Shown piece after piece: positions 1 through 6,875 of a stretch of DNA of 7,807 bases. The notes below the pieces were generated by a model. The model did not search any database and was not told the DNA's origin. It worked only from the letters and a program-made list of their open reading frames with translations. The translations under genes and the position numbers were made by a program. The stretch is taken from assembly GCA_028698695.1 (NCBI GenBank), contig JAQVWB010000094.1:1-7807 (forward strand). Direction: 5' to 3'. Position 1 is the first letter of the stretch. Each line of letters opens with the position of its first letter. This DNA comes from Syntrophomonadaceae bacterium (GTDB lineage Bacteria; Bacillota; Syntrophomonadia; Syntrophomonadales; Syntrophomonadaceae).

Positions 1-912
1 AACCGGCATAATTACCTGGGTTTCCGGATCACCAAAACGGGCATTGTATTCAAGTACCCGAGGTCCATCTTCAGTAATCATGAGACCAGTATATAAAACT
101 CCCCGGAAAGGGCATCCTTCGCTGGCCATAGCCTTAATAGTAGGGGTGATTATGGTTTCTTCCACCTGACGCTGCAGCTCGGCAGTATAAATAGGCGGAT
201 TTATGTATGCTCCCATACCTCCGGTATTAGGCCCCTCATCGTTGTCAAAGACTCTTTTATGATCCTGAGCAGACACTAAAAATATGGTGCGTTGCCCGTC
301 GCTAAGCGAAAATACGCTTACTTCTTCACCCTGCAGGCATTCCTCAATAACAATCGCCTGTCCAGCCTCACCGAAAGATTTTTCCACCATGGCAGAGGAA
401 ATAGCCTGTTCGGCTTCTTCCCGGGTTTCAGCGATTACTACGCCTTTGCCGGCGGCTAAACCATCAACTTTAATTACTACCTTGCGCCCGTTATCAGTAA
501 AACTTCGGGCAAAAGCACAGGCGGAATCATAGTCGGTAAATACCTCATAGGCAGCCGTAGGGATGTTATATTTTTTCATTAGATTTTTGGAGAAAACCTT
601 GCTGCCTTCCAAACGTGCTGCTGCTGCAGTTGGTCCAAAAGCCAGGAGGCCATTATCATTAAATAAGTCAACCATACCCGCCATTAAGGGGTCCTCCGGA
701 CCTACCACCGTCAAATCAATGTTTTCTTCAAGGGCAAACTCCAATAATTTTTCCTTGTCCTGAACAGCAATAGGAACACACCCCGCATATCGAGCCATGC
801 CCGGATTGCCCGGTGCCGCATATAATTGTTCGATTTCAGCACTCTGCGCCAGTTTCCATACCAGTGCATTTTCCCGTCCCCCCTGGCCAATTACGAGAAC
901 TTTCTTCCCCAT
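1..912 (-). CDS. purD: phosphoribosylamine--glycine ligase (GAR synthetase), 3' end cut by window
   Basis: PurD joins glycine to 5-phosphoribosylamine using ATP to give GAR, the second step of purine synthesis; it is a cytosolic ATP-grasp enzyme. I translated the minus strand from the ATG at 910-912: 304 residues are open to the window edge, of roughly 420 usual for the family, so the C-terminus is missing only because the window ends. Visible landmarks are the N-terminal dinucleotide-like motif (VIGQGGREN), a VVGPEDPL motif near residue 70, the GPTAAAARLEGSK stretch, the ATP-grasp segment VVIKVDGLAAGKGVV, the NTGGMGAY motif and the metal-binding EYNARFGDPETQ near the end. A GGGAGGT ribosome binding site at 917-923 supports the start. 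The gene follows purH by 31 bases, so it is cotranscribed. One oddity is Asn in place of the usual His of the GGREHA motif. Confidence 0.97.
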   Translation of the reverse strand, partial: MGKKVLVIGQGGRENALVWKLAQSAEIEQLYAAPGNPGMARYAGCVPIAVQDKEKLLEFALEENIDLTVVGPEDPLMAGMVDLFNDNGLLAFGPTAAAARLEGSKVFSKNLMKKYNIPTAAYEVFTDYDSACAFARSFTDNGRKVVIKVDGLAAGKGVVIAETREEAEQAISSAMVEKSFGEAGQAIVIEECLQGEEVSVFSLSDGQRTIFLVSAQDHKRVFDNDEGPNTGGMGAYINPPIYTAELQRQVEETIITPTIKAMASEGCPFRGVLYTGLMITEDGPRVLEYNARFGDPETQVIMPV

Positions 913-943
913 AACTACCTCCCTGGTCTATACATAATCACTT

Positions 944-2464
944 TTAGTGTTTGAAATGTCTAACGCCGGTAAATATCATGGTAATATTATGCGCCTGACA
1001 AGCCTGAATACTTTCCTCATCACGAACTGACCCGCCTGGTTGAATTATTGCGGTTATACCATATTGAGCTGCCAGTTCCACCGTATCTTTAAAAGGGAAG
1101 TAAGCATCCGAAGCCAAAACTGCTCCCCGGGCCTTATCGCCCGCTTGTTCCAGAGCTATTTTAGCCGAACCTATACGGTTCATTTGTCCGGCACCAACCC
1201 CAAGAGTTACCTGATTATCAGCCAGTACAATGGCATTGGATTTTACATGCTTAACTACTTTCCAGGCAAACAATAAGTCTGCCATTACAGCTTCACCCGG
1301 TTGAGGGCCGGCTACTACCTGCAATGCATTTATATCCAGCTCTTCCAGATCAGAATCCTGTACTGCCAAACCACCTTCAACCGTACGTACCTGAACATCC
1401 TGATTATAATTTAAAGGTAACTCCAGTAATCTTAAGTTCTTTTTGGCCTGTAATATTTCCAGTGCCTGGGGTGCGTAGGACGGGGCAATGATAACTTCCA
1501 TAAAAGGCTCCGCAACCTTTCTGGCAGTCTTTTCATCCAGTTCGCGATTAAAAGCAATTATGCCTCCATATGCTGATACCGGGTCAGCTCCGAAAGCCCG
1601 GTCGTAAGCTTCTTCCACCGTATCAGCCACTGCAGTTCCACAGGGATTGGTGTGCTTAATAATTACACAGGCAGGTTGTTCAAATTCCTTTACCAATTGC
1701 CAGGCAGCCTGAGTATCAATAATGTTGTTATAGGATAGTTCCTTGCCGTTTAACTGGCGGGCATCTGGCAAACCAGCTGATGATGACATATCGCGATAAA
1801 AGCAGGCTTTCTGATGGGGGTTTTCCCCATAACGCAACTCATATACCTTTTCTCCTGCCAGCACAAAATTATCCGGGAATGGAGTATCAGTTATTCCTGC
1901 CAGATAATTGCTTATCATGGCATCATAAGCAGCCGTATGTCCAAAAGCCTCCAGTGCCAATTGACGCCTGAAACTTAAATCAATATTGCCGTTATCCTGC
2001 AATGCTTTGAGAATATCCCCATATCTTTCCGGTTTAACTACAACTATTACATCGGCATGGTTTTTAGCCGCCGATCTAACCATGGAAGGTCCGCCTATAT
2101 CAATATTTTCAATAGCTTCCTCCAGAGTAACACCCGGTTTGGCTATAGTTTGTCTGAACGGATATAAATTAACTGCTACCAAATCAATGGCAGTAATATC
2201 ATGTTCGGCTAATTGAGCCAGATGGTCTGCTGTACGTCTGGCTAAAATCCCACCATGAATCCTGGGGTGTAACGTTTTAACCCGACCATCAAGAATTTCC
2301 GGAAATCCTGTAATATCGGCTACTTTACGCACATCAACTCCGGCTTCCTGCAAAGTATTATACGTCCCGCCGGTAGAAATAATCTCAAATCCCAATGCTG
2401 ATAAACCCCGGGCAAATTCTACTACCCCGGTTTTATCCGATACACTAATCAACGCTCTTTTCAT
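944..2464 (-). CDS. purH: bifunctional AICAR formyltransferase / IMP cyclohydrolase
   Basis: PurH carries out the last two steps to IMP: formyl transfer from 10-formyl-THF to AICAR, then ring closure. The 506-residue protein has the normal family length. Residues 1 to about 190 form the cyclohydrolase (MGS-like) domain, with ISVSDKTG at 6-13, STGGT at 30-34, the DGRVKTLHPRIHGGIL block at 59-74 and NIDIGGPSMVRSAAKN at 120-135. The rest is the transformylase, with the catalytic Lys270-His271 in IIKHTNPCGTA, DPVSAYGG at 294-301, SDAYFPFKD at 452-460 and GGSVRDEE at 477-484. The ATG is preceded by GGGAGG (2473-2478) at 8 bases spacing. The gene is separated from purN by an unusually long gene-free repeat region and followed closely by purD. 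A promoter of its own is not evident, so transcription probably reads through from purE. Confidence 0.99.
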   Translation of the reverse strand: MKRALISVSDKTGVVEFARGLSALGFEIISTGGTYNTLQEAGVDVRKVADITGFPEILDGRVKTLHPRIHGGILARRTADHLAQLAEHDITAIDLVAVNLYPFRQTIAKPGVTLEEAIENIDIGGPSMVRSAAKNHADVIVVVKPERYGDILKALQDNGNIDLSFRRQLALEAFGHTAAYDAMISNYLAGITDTPFPDNFVLAGEKVYELRYGENPHQKACFYRDMSSSAGLPDARQLNGKELSYNNIIDTQAAWQLVKEFEQPACVIIKHTNPCGTAVADTVEEAYDRAFGADPVSAYGGIIAFNRELDEKTARKVAEPFMEVIIAPSYAPQALEILQAKKNLRLLELPLNYNQDVQVRTVEGGLAVQDSDLEELDINALQVVAGPQPGEAVMADLLFAWKVVKHVKSNAIVLADNQVTLGVGAGQMNRIGSAKIALEQAGDKARGAVLASDAYFPFKDTVELAAQYGITAIIQPGGSVRDEESIQACQAHNITMIFTGVRHFKH

Positions 2465-2503
2465 TTGTTAAGCCTCCCTGGTTTTCGATTGATATTTTAT
2501 TTA

Positions 2504-2902
2504 GACACAGATTACACAGACCCTTCGGGCACCGATTATCACAGATTCTTTTTTTGGTGATATTTTGCTATAGGTTATTTTATAATGAATTAGATTTAAT
2601 TTTGAGTAAATCTTTTAATATTTAACCAGCGACATTAATTGCAAAGCCCAAAAGATAAAAATCTCAATATTCCTTAAGGGACTTTATGATATTTAAATTT
2701 AATAGTTTCGAATAATTACCAAGTAATTTCATGGATGTCATCCTGAGGTAAAGCCGAAGGATCCCTAGATTTCCCCTAATGGTTTACGATACACCTTTAT
2801 CGGATATAATTATTTCTCTGATACTCAGATGACAGTATTAATTTTCTGAAATCCTCAAAGAATAAATCTGTGTAAATCCATTAAATCTGTGAAATCTGTG
2901 TC
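2504..2902. repeat. MITE-like or dispersed repeat with imperfect terminal inverted repeats, between purN and purH
   Basis: This gene-free stretch is bounded by GACACAGATTACACAGA (2504-2520) and, at the other end, TCTGTGAAATCTGTGTC (2886-2902), whose reverse complement matches 16 of 17 bases. Extra partial copies of the CACAGATT/AATCTGTG word lie just inside each end (2540-2547 and 2865-2872). The interior is very AT-rich, especially 2550-2730, and has no convincing open frame. It starts about 10 bases after the purN stop and ends about 40 bases before purH, leaving both genes and the purH ribosome binding site intact. That looks like an insertion tolerated between two cotranscribed genes. No clear target-site duplication is visible. 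In the transcript the two ends could pair into a long stem. I infer a non-autonomous element or dispersed repeat; no transposase is present. Confidence 0.6.
2736..2834. repeat. short palindromic repeat nested inside the larger repeat
   Basis: The left end TGTCATCCTGAG (2736-2747) and right end CTCAGATGACA (2824-2834) are inverted copies differing by one inserted base. The left arm also contains a local hairpin, ATCCT at 2740-2744 pairing with AGGAT at 2758-2762. The left end resembles the widely scattered bacterial word GTCATCCTGAGCGAAGCGAAGGATC, which I recall from many genomes, here in a diverged form. It has a different terminal sequence from the outer element, so the two seem to be separate repeats, one inserted in or joined to the other. 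Confidence 0.55.
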
Positions 2903-2912
2903 CATTAACACT

Positions 2913-3548
2913 CTACACATCAGCCCTTATCACTATCCGGCGGCCGTCAAGATATACACGGCCTTCGGCAAATAACTGCAGGCTCTGCCAGTAAATCTGG
3001 TGCTCCTGTTGCAAAATACGCTGGCTTAAAGTTTCCTCATTATCATTATCCAGTACCGGTACTACCGCCTGGCAAATAATTGGTCCACTGTCCATACCTG
3101 AATCTACGATATGTACAGTACAACCACTAAATTTAACTCCGTAGTCAAGGGCTTGCTTGTGAGCATTCAGACCAGGAAATGAGGGTAATAATGCCGGATG
3201 AATATTCAAAACCCGATTGGGATAGTTCTCTAAAATCACCGTTCCTACCAGCCGCATATAACCGGCCAGAACTACCATATCTACCTGTTGTTGTTTCATT
3301 AATCGTACTAATTCATTTTCATAGTCGTTGCGATCGGTAAAATTATACGGGTCAATTGCCTGAGCTATAATACCCCGCCCCTTTGCTTTTTCCAGAGCTG
3401 GAGCATCAAGTTTATCACTTAATAACAGCTTGATTCTGGCATCCAATTCATTCCGTTCTATGGCCTGACAAATTGCATCAAAGTTGCTTCCCCGTCCCGA
3501 TGCCAGCACGGCCAAATTAAGCTGTCCCGCTGGTCTTATCTGTATCAT
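2913..3548 (-). CDS. purN: phosphoribosylglycinamide formyltransferase (GAR transformylase, THF-dependent)
   Basis: PurN transfers a formyl group from 10-formyl-THF to GAR, giving FGAR (third step). The 211 residues match the usual size. Landmarks are the phosphate-binding LASGRGSNFDAI at 15-26, VVLAGYMRL at 92-100, the catalytic block NIHPALLPSFPG at 115-126 with Asn115 and His117, GVKFSGCTVHIVD at 137-149, and Asp153 in GMDSGPII, equivalent to the catalytic Asp of the E. coli enzyme. The ATG overlaps the purM stop as ATGA, implying translational coupling; an AAGGG about 11 bases upstream is a modest ribosome binding site. The first nine or so residues precede the conserved beta strand, slightly longer than in Bacillus. 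The downstream side opens directly onto the repeat region. Confidence 0.98.
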   Translation of the reverse strand: MIQIRPAGQLNLAVLASGRGSNFDAICQAIERNELDARIKLLLSDKLDAPALEKAKGRGIIAQAIDPYNFTDRNDYENELVRLMKQQQVDMVVLAGYMRLVGTVILENYPNRVLNIHPALLPSFPGLNAHKQALDYGVKFSGCTVHIVDSGMDSGPIICQAVVPVLDNDNEETLSQRILQQEHQIYWQSLQLFAEGRVYLDGRRIVIRADV

Positions 3549-4582
3549 TCAATCGTTATCCCTTCAAATGAATCAGTAACCTTCCCTATTACTATAGGAT
3601 ATTGTCCTTTATTACGCAAGCACTTTAACGCGTTGTCTTGTTGTTGTGGTGAAGTTATTAAAATAAACCCGATGCCCATGTTAAAAGTACGGTACATTTC
3701 TTCAGTTTCTACCTGTCCCAGTCGGGCAATCATTTCAAAGATGACTGGTGTTTTAATGGAATTGCTGTCAATTTGTACTCCCAGTCCTTTAGGTATACAT
3801 CTCTGTAAATTTTCAGGAATTCCTCCTCCGGTTATATGAGCCATACCAGAAATTTTTACGCCTTGTTGTATCATATCCAAAATTGGTTTTACATAAATTT
3901 GAGTGGGGGTGAGCAATTCTTCACCCAAAGTTTTGCCCAGCTCATCTATATACTGATCTAAATCCAAACCGGCCTTTTCTAATAAAACTTTGCGGGCTAA
4001 TGAGTATCCGTTGGAGTGTATTCCTGATGAGGGTAACCCGATAACTATATCTCCGGCTTGTACTTCATCCCCATTAATTAAAAGCGACCGTTCTACTACC
4101 CCAACCGTAAAACCGGCTAAATCATACTCGTCGGCAGCATACAAACCAGGCATTTCAGCTGTCTCTCCGCCGATAAGGGCACACCCGGCTTCAATGCAAC
4201 CCTGGCTGACTCCTTTGACTAAAGCCTCTACAAGGTCAGGTTCCAATTTACCCAGAGCAATATAATCCAGGAAAAATAATGGTTCTGCTCCATGGGCCAG
4301 AATATCGTTAACACACATTGCTACCAAATCAATACCTACCGTATCATGCACACCCATTTTCTGAGCAATACTGACTTTGGTTCCTACTCCATCCGTACCG
4401 GATACCAGAACCGGTTCCCGATAGCGACTGTTGTCCAGGGCAAAAAAACCGCCAAAAGACCCGATATCAGCCAATACTTCCGTACGCTTGGTCTTCTGCA
4501 CCCATTTTTTTATTTGTTCGACTGATTGGTTGGCAGCATCAATGTCTACCCCTGCCTGCCGGTAAGTAAGCCCTTTTTCCAT
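3545..4582 (-). CDS. purM: phosphoribosylformylglycinamidine cyclo-ligase (AIR synthetase)
   Basis: PurM closes the imidazole ring of FGAM with ATP to form AIR (fifth step); it is a cytosolic dimer. The ATG at 4580-4582 is chosen over an upstream in-frame TTG at 4597 because GAGGAGG (4590-4596) lies just before it, and that TTG overlaps the ribosome binding site. This gives 345 residues, the family length. Landmarks are the N-terminal YRQAGVDIDA at 7-16, SGTDGVGTK at 61-69, VNDILAHGAEPLFFLDY at 91-107, GGETAEMPG at 138-146, SSGIHSNGYSLAR at 185-197, HITGGGIPENL at 249-259 and FNMGIG at 300-305. It sits 45 bases after purF and overlaps purN by four bases. Confidence 0.99.
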   Translation of the reverse strand: MEKGLTYRQAGVDIDAANQSVEQIKKWVQKTKRTEVLADIGSFGGFFALDNSRYREPVLVSGTDGVGTKVSIAQKMGVHDTVGIDLVAMCVNDILAHGAEPLFFLDYIALGKLEPDLVEALVKGVSQGCIEAGCALIGGETAEMPGLYAADEYDLAGFTVGVVERSLLINGDEVQAGDIVIGLPSSGIHSNGYSLARKVLLEKAGLDLDQYIDELGKTLGEELLTPTQIYVKPILDMIQQGVKISGMAHITGGGIPENLQRCIPKGLGVQIDSNSIKTPVIFEMIARLGQVETEEMYRTFNMGIGFILITSPQQQDNALKCLRNKGQYPIVIGKVTDSFEGITIE

Positions 4583-4627
4583 ATTAAACCTCCTCAACCC
4601 TTTATAGCAATAATCCCATGGGGAAAC

Positions 4628-6022
4628 TTATTCTTCAGGTTTTATTGGATAGTCCCCGGTGAAGCAAGCTGCACAAAAGAAAGGATCCTCCTGTTTTAGG
4701 GCGGATAACATCCCTTCCATGCTGATGTATTGCAGACTATCTGCCCCTATATACTGACAGATTTCTTCCGTAGTCATCTGGTTGGCAATCAGTTCCTCCT
4801 GATGAGAAGTATCAATACCATAATAACAGGGATAACAGGTTGGCGGGGAAGCAACTGCCATATGCACCTCAGAGGCCCCAGCTGTGCGTAACATCTGTAT
4901 TATCTGCCTGCTGGTAGTACCCCGCACGATAGAATCATCTACCATGATAATCCTTTTGCCTTTAACAATTTTGGGGATAGCATTTAATTTTAAACGCACC
5001 CCTAACTCTCTCATCTTCTGAGTAGGCTGTATAAAAGTTCTGCCTATATAGCGGTTTTTCATCAGTCCCTCTTCAAATGGCAACCCGGCCTGTTCAGCAA
5101 ATCCCAGCGCTGCAGCGGTTCCTGAATCAGGAACTGATATGACCAGATCCGCATCGAGATTGTGGTATTCACGAGCCAGTTGCATGCCAATCTCCCTGCG
5201 GCTGCGGTAAACATTAATGCCATCAATAGTACTGTCCGGACGGGCAAAATAAATATATTCAAATATGCAATGCGCTCTGCCGGCAGATTTCATTACCTGC
5301 ATCGAATTTATTCCGTTTTCGTTTATTACTACTATTTCTCCCGGTTCTATATCACGAATATAATCTGCCCCAACGGTATCCAGGGCTGCTGATTCTGAAG
5401 ATAATACGTAATTCCCATTTAACTCTCCCAGACATAATGGCCTGATTCCCAACTGATCACGAACTCCTATCAGGGCATTCTCCGTCATGATAATAAGTGC
5501 AAAAGCCCCTTTCATATCAATCAAACATTTAGCGATAGAATCCTCCAATTTATCCTGGGAATAGCGCGCCAGCAAGTTGGCTACAATTTCAGTATCCGTT
5601 GTTGTCTGGAAAACTGAGCCATAAGTTGCCAGCCGTTTACGCAGCTCAGTTGTATTAACCAGATTACCGTTGTGAGCCAGGGCAATCATACCGTGCAAAT
5701 AATGAAAAACCAGTGGTTGGGCATTGATAAGCCCACTTTCTTCCGTGGAAGAATAACGCACATGGCCCATGGCTATGTGTCCCCGAAGTTTATCTATATG
5801 CTCAGGGTTCATAACTTCTGATACCAGGCCGACCCCCTTGTGTAATTCAATCTTCGTACCATCCGTTACTGCAATACCGGCACTTTCCTGACCCCGATGC
5901 TGTAAAGCATATAAGCCATAAAAAGTTATGCGGGCAGCATCACTGGGATTTTCGGGATTATTAATATAAATTCCAAAAACTCCGCATTCGTCCCTGAATT
6001 TATGCTCCGGTTCATAATTCAT
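4628..6022 (-). CDS. purF: amidophosphoribosyltransferase (glutamine PRPP amidotransferase, Fe-S type)
   Basis: PurF makes 5-phosphoribosylamine from PRPP and glutamine, the committed step and usual target of nucleotide feedback. From the ATG at 6020-6022 it has 464 residues. The first 12 would be a propeptide, cleaved to expose Cys13 of the DECGVFGIY motif as the glutamine-hydrolysing nucleophile. Other landmarks are GLYALQHRGQESAGIA at 36-51, GHVRYSS at 86-92, AHNGNLVN at 116-123, and the PRPP-binding loop IIMVDDSIVRGTTSRQI at 358-374. Cys252, Cys399, Cys450 and Cys453 (the last two as FFCAACF) fit the 4Fe-4S ligands of the Bacillus enzyme, a cluster linked to oxygen-sensitive stability. 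The start is supported by AGGAGG at 6031-6036. An in-frame ATG at 6110-6112 would add 30 residues; see the separate entry. Confidence 0.98.
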   Translation of the reverse strand: MNYEPEHKFRDECGVFGIYINNPENPSDAARITFYGLYALQHRGQESAGIAVTDGTKIELHKGVGLVSEVMNPEHIDKLRGHIAMGHVRYSSTEESGLINAQPLVFHYLHGMIALAHNGNLVNTTELRKRLATYGSVFQTTTDTEIVANLLARYSQDKLEDSIAKCLIDMKGAFALIIMTENALIGVRDQLGIRPLCLGELNGNYVLSSESAALDTVGADYIRDIEPGEIVVINENGINSMQVMKSAGRAHCIFEYIYFARPDSTIDGINVYRSRREIGMQLAREYHNLDADLVISVPDSGTAAALGFAEQAGLPFEEGLMKNRYIGRTFIQPTQKMRELGVRLKLNAIPKIVKGKRIIMVDDSIVRGTTSRQIIQMLRTAGASEVHMAVASPPTCYPCYYGIDTSHQEELIANQMTTEEICQYIGADSLQYISMEGMLSALKQEDPFFCAACFTGDYPIKPEE

Positions 6023-6112
6023 GCTATTGTCCTCCTCCCAAATCTCAACCGCCTCAGCAACAATCACTCGTATAATTTCCTGGATAGCTGGCTTTTTACA
6101 GCGTTCTATCAT
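6023..6112 (-). other. possible N-terminal extension of purF, or purE-purF spacer
   Basis: These 90 bases are fully open in the purF frame, beginning with an ATG that overlaps the purE stop as ATGA. If used, PurF would have 494 residues and a 42-residue leader before the catalytic cysteine, with a helix-like stretch (AIQEIIRVIVAEAVEIWEE, extension residues 9-27). The upstream ribosome binding site for this ATG is weak (an AGGG about 7 bases before it), whereas the inner ATG has a consensus AGGAGG. I favour the inner start. The long open frame and coupling-type overlap leave the longer form possible. Confidence 0.4.
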
Positions 6113-6633
6113 TTATTCTGCCCTTTTTCGCTCAGGTAAACCTCAGCACCAACTTCCTGTAAATGTTTATCTTTTGCCAACACCTCATTTGCCATATCTA
6201 AACGGTATTGGTTCAATTCAGTTTTAAGCGCATCATCCTGAAGTGCCAGTATTTGGACGGCCAGCAAAGCCGCATTGGCACTGCCGTTAATAGCTACGGT
6301 AGCAACCGGAATTCCTTTGGGCATCTGTACTATTGAATAAAGGGAATCTACTCCGGACAGGGTACTGGTCTTTATGGGTATACCTATAACCGGCAAAATA
6401 GTATATGCAGCCACGACTCCAGGTAAATGAGCCGCCCCTCCTGCTCCGGCAATTATTACCTGCATACCCTGTTCAATAGCGCCGGAAGCAAATTCAGCCG
6501 TCTGATAAGGCAAACGATGTGCTGAACAAACTTTATATTCATAAGACACTCCAAACTTCTCCAGTATATCTCCAGCTTCTTTCATGATCGGCAGATCGGA
6601 ATCACTTCCCATAATAATCCCAACTTTAACCAT
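6109..6633 (-). CDS. purE: 5-(carboxyamino)imidazole ribonucleotide mutase / AIR carboxylase catalytic subunit
   Basis: PurE forms CAIR, either from N5-CAIR made by PurK (class I) or directly from AIR and CO2 (class II). The ATG at 6631-6633 follows TTAGGAGGAG at about 8 bases; an upstream in-frame start at 6669 lies in the leader and is rejected. The 174-residue product is close to the family's usual length. Landmarks are IIMGSDSDLPIMK at 6-18, the substrate-binding CSAHRLP at 36-42 with His39, the glycine-rich AGAGGAAHLPGVVAA at 62-76, and the SGVDSLYSIVQMPKGIPVATVAI block at 93-115. The overall motif pattern looks like class I. No purK is in the window, so the carboxylation route cannot be settled here. 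Leu41 stands where Thr is usual in SAHRTP. It is the first gene of the operon, directly under the riboswitch and promoter. Confidence 0.98.
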   Translation of the reverse strand: MVKVGIIMGSDSDLPIMKEAGDILEKFGVSYEYKVCSAHRLPYQTAEFASGAIEQGMQVIIAGAGGAAHLPGVVAAYTILPVIGIPIKTSTLSGVDSLYSIVQMPKGIPVATVAINGSANAALLAVQILALQDDALKTELNQYRLDMANEVLAKDKHLQEVGAEVYLSEKGQNK

Positions 6634-6677
6634 AAGGGCTCCTCCTAACCACAAATATATTTTAAACATAAAATAAT

Positions 6678-6720
6678 GCCCAGACAGATAGGCTTCTAAA
6701 CGAAACCTGTCCGCCTGGGC
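6678..6720 (-). terminator. intrinsic terminator forming the expression platform of the purE riboswitch
   Basis: On the minus strand GCCCAGGCGGACAGG (6720-6706) pairs with CCTATCTGTCTGGGC (6692-6678), 14 of 15 positions including two G-T wobbles, with a 13-base loop. It is followed by a moderately T-rich run (ATTATTTTATG, 6677-6667). The 5' arm is the conserved 3' part of the aptamer, so aptamer and terminator exclude each other. It lies about 45 bases before the purE start. Confidence 0.8.
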
Positions 6721-6814
6721 TTTTATCCCTATACGGTGTAGTGTTCATAAAATGAACACCTGTGTCACTTGGTCCAGTCCATAAAAGCCATGCGGAACCC
6801 TAGACACACTTTCG
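6701..6814 (-). promoter_or_regulatory. PRPP riboswitch (ykkC family, subtype 2b) in the purE leader
   Basis: The minus strand has ykkC-family hallmarks in order: GTGTCTAGGGTTCCGC (6807-6792), GGACTGGACCAAGTGACAC (6780-6762), and GGGATAAAAGCCCAGGCGG (6729-6711). Closing pairs CGAAA/TTTCG lie at the two ends, TGTGTC (6808-6803) can pair with GACACA, and an 8-bp variable hairpin sits at 6741-6759. The arrangement closely follows the PRPP aptamer I recall from Thermoanaerobacter mathranii, not guanidine-I or ppGpp aptamers, and the purE context fits only PRPP well. Overlap of its 3' end with the terminator implies an ON switch: bound PRPP keeps the terminator from forming. One departure is TGGACC where TGGTCC is usual. 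No guanine aptamer is seen between aptamer and terminator, so this appears to be a single, not tandem, switch. Confidence 0.9.
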
Positions 6815-6842
6815 AAGTTTTCGTGTATTCATTTACACCATG

Positions 6843-6871
6843 ATATTAACAAAGCAAGGTGCTACTGTCAA
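6843..6871 (-). promoter_or_regulatory. sigma-A-type promoter of the pur operon
   Basis: A consensus -35 TTGACA (6871-6866) is followed after 17 bases by TAATAT (6848-6843), with an extended -10 TG one base upstream. Transcription should start near 6836, giving a leader of about 200 bases holding the whole aptamer and terminator. Confidence 0.88.
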
Positions 6872-6875
6872 CTCT

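Noticed and set aside
284..763. Plus-strand open frames opposite purD
   Set aside because: They are antisense to a well-conserved purD reading frame, with no ribosome binding sites or recognisable motifs.
1040..2216. Plus-strand open frames opposite purH
   Set aside because: They are shadows of the purH coding frame on the other strand; translations show no family motifs.
2521..2529. CCCTTCGGG mini-hairpin as a terminator after purN
   Set aside because: A three-pair stem without a following T-run on the minus strand; too weak to terminate.
2579..2721. Possible internal minus-strand promoter for purH in the AT-rich spacer (TATAAA at 2584-2579)
   Set aside because: The only -35-like word is weak and 20 bases away; such matches are expected by chance in AT-rich sequence.
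2465..2912. CRISPR array suggested by repeated CACAGATT words
   Set aside because: The copies are short, clustered at the two ends, in opposite orientations and without regular spacers.
3633..4525. Plus-strand open frames opposite purM
   Set aside because: They are antisense to a complete, motif-rich PurM and lack initiation signals.
5062..5392. Open frames overlapping purF on both strands
   Set aside because: They lie inside the conserved PurF core and show no independent evidence.
6634..6669. Longer PurE form starting in the leader
   Set aside because: The extra residues are unrelated to PurE and the strong ribosome binding site lies inside the extension, just before the ATG at 6633.
6711..6720. 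CCGCCTGGGC on the plus strand, the 3' signature of the ZTP (pfl) riboswitch
   Set aside because: It is the complement of the terminator arm and ykkC core on the minus strand; the other ZTP elements are absent and no plus-strand gene follows.
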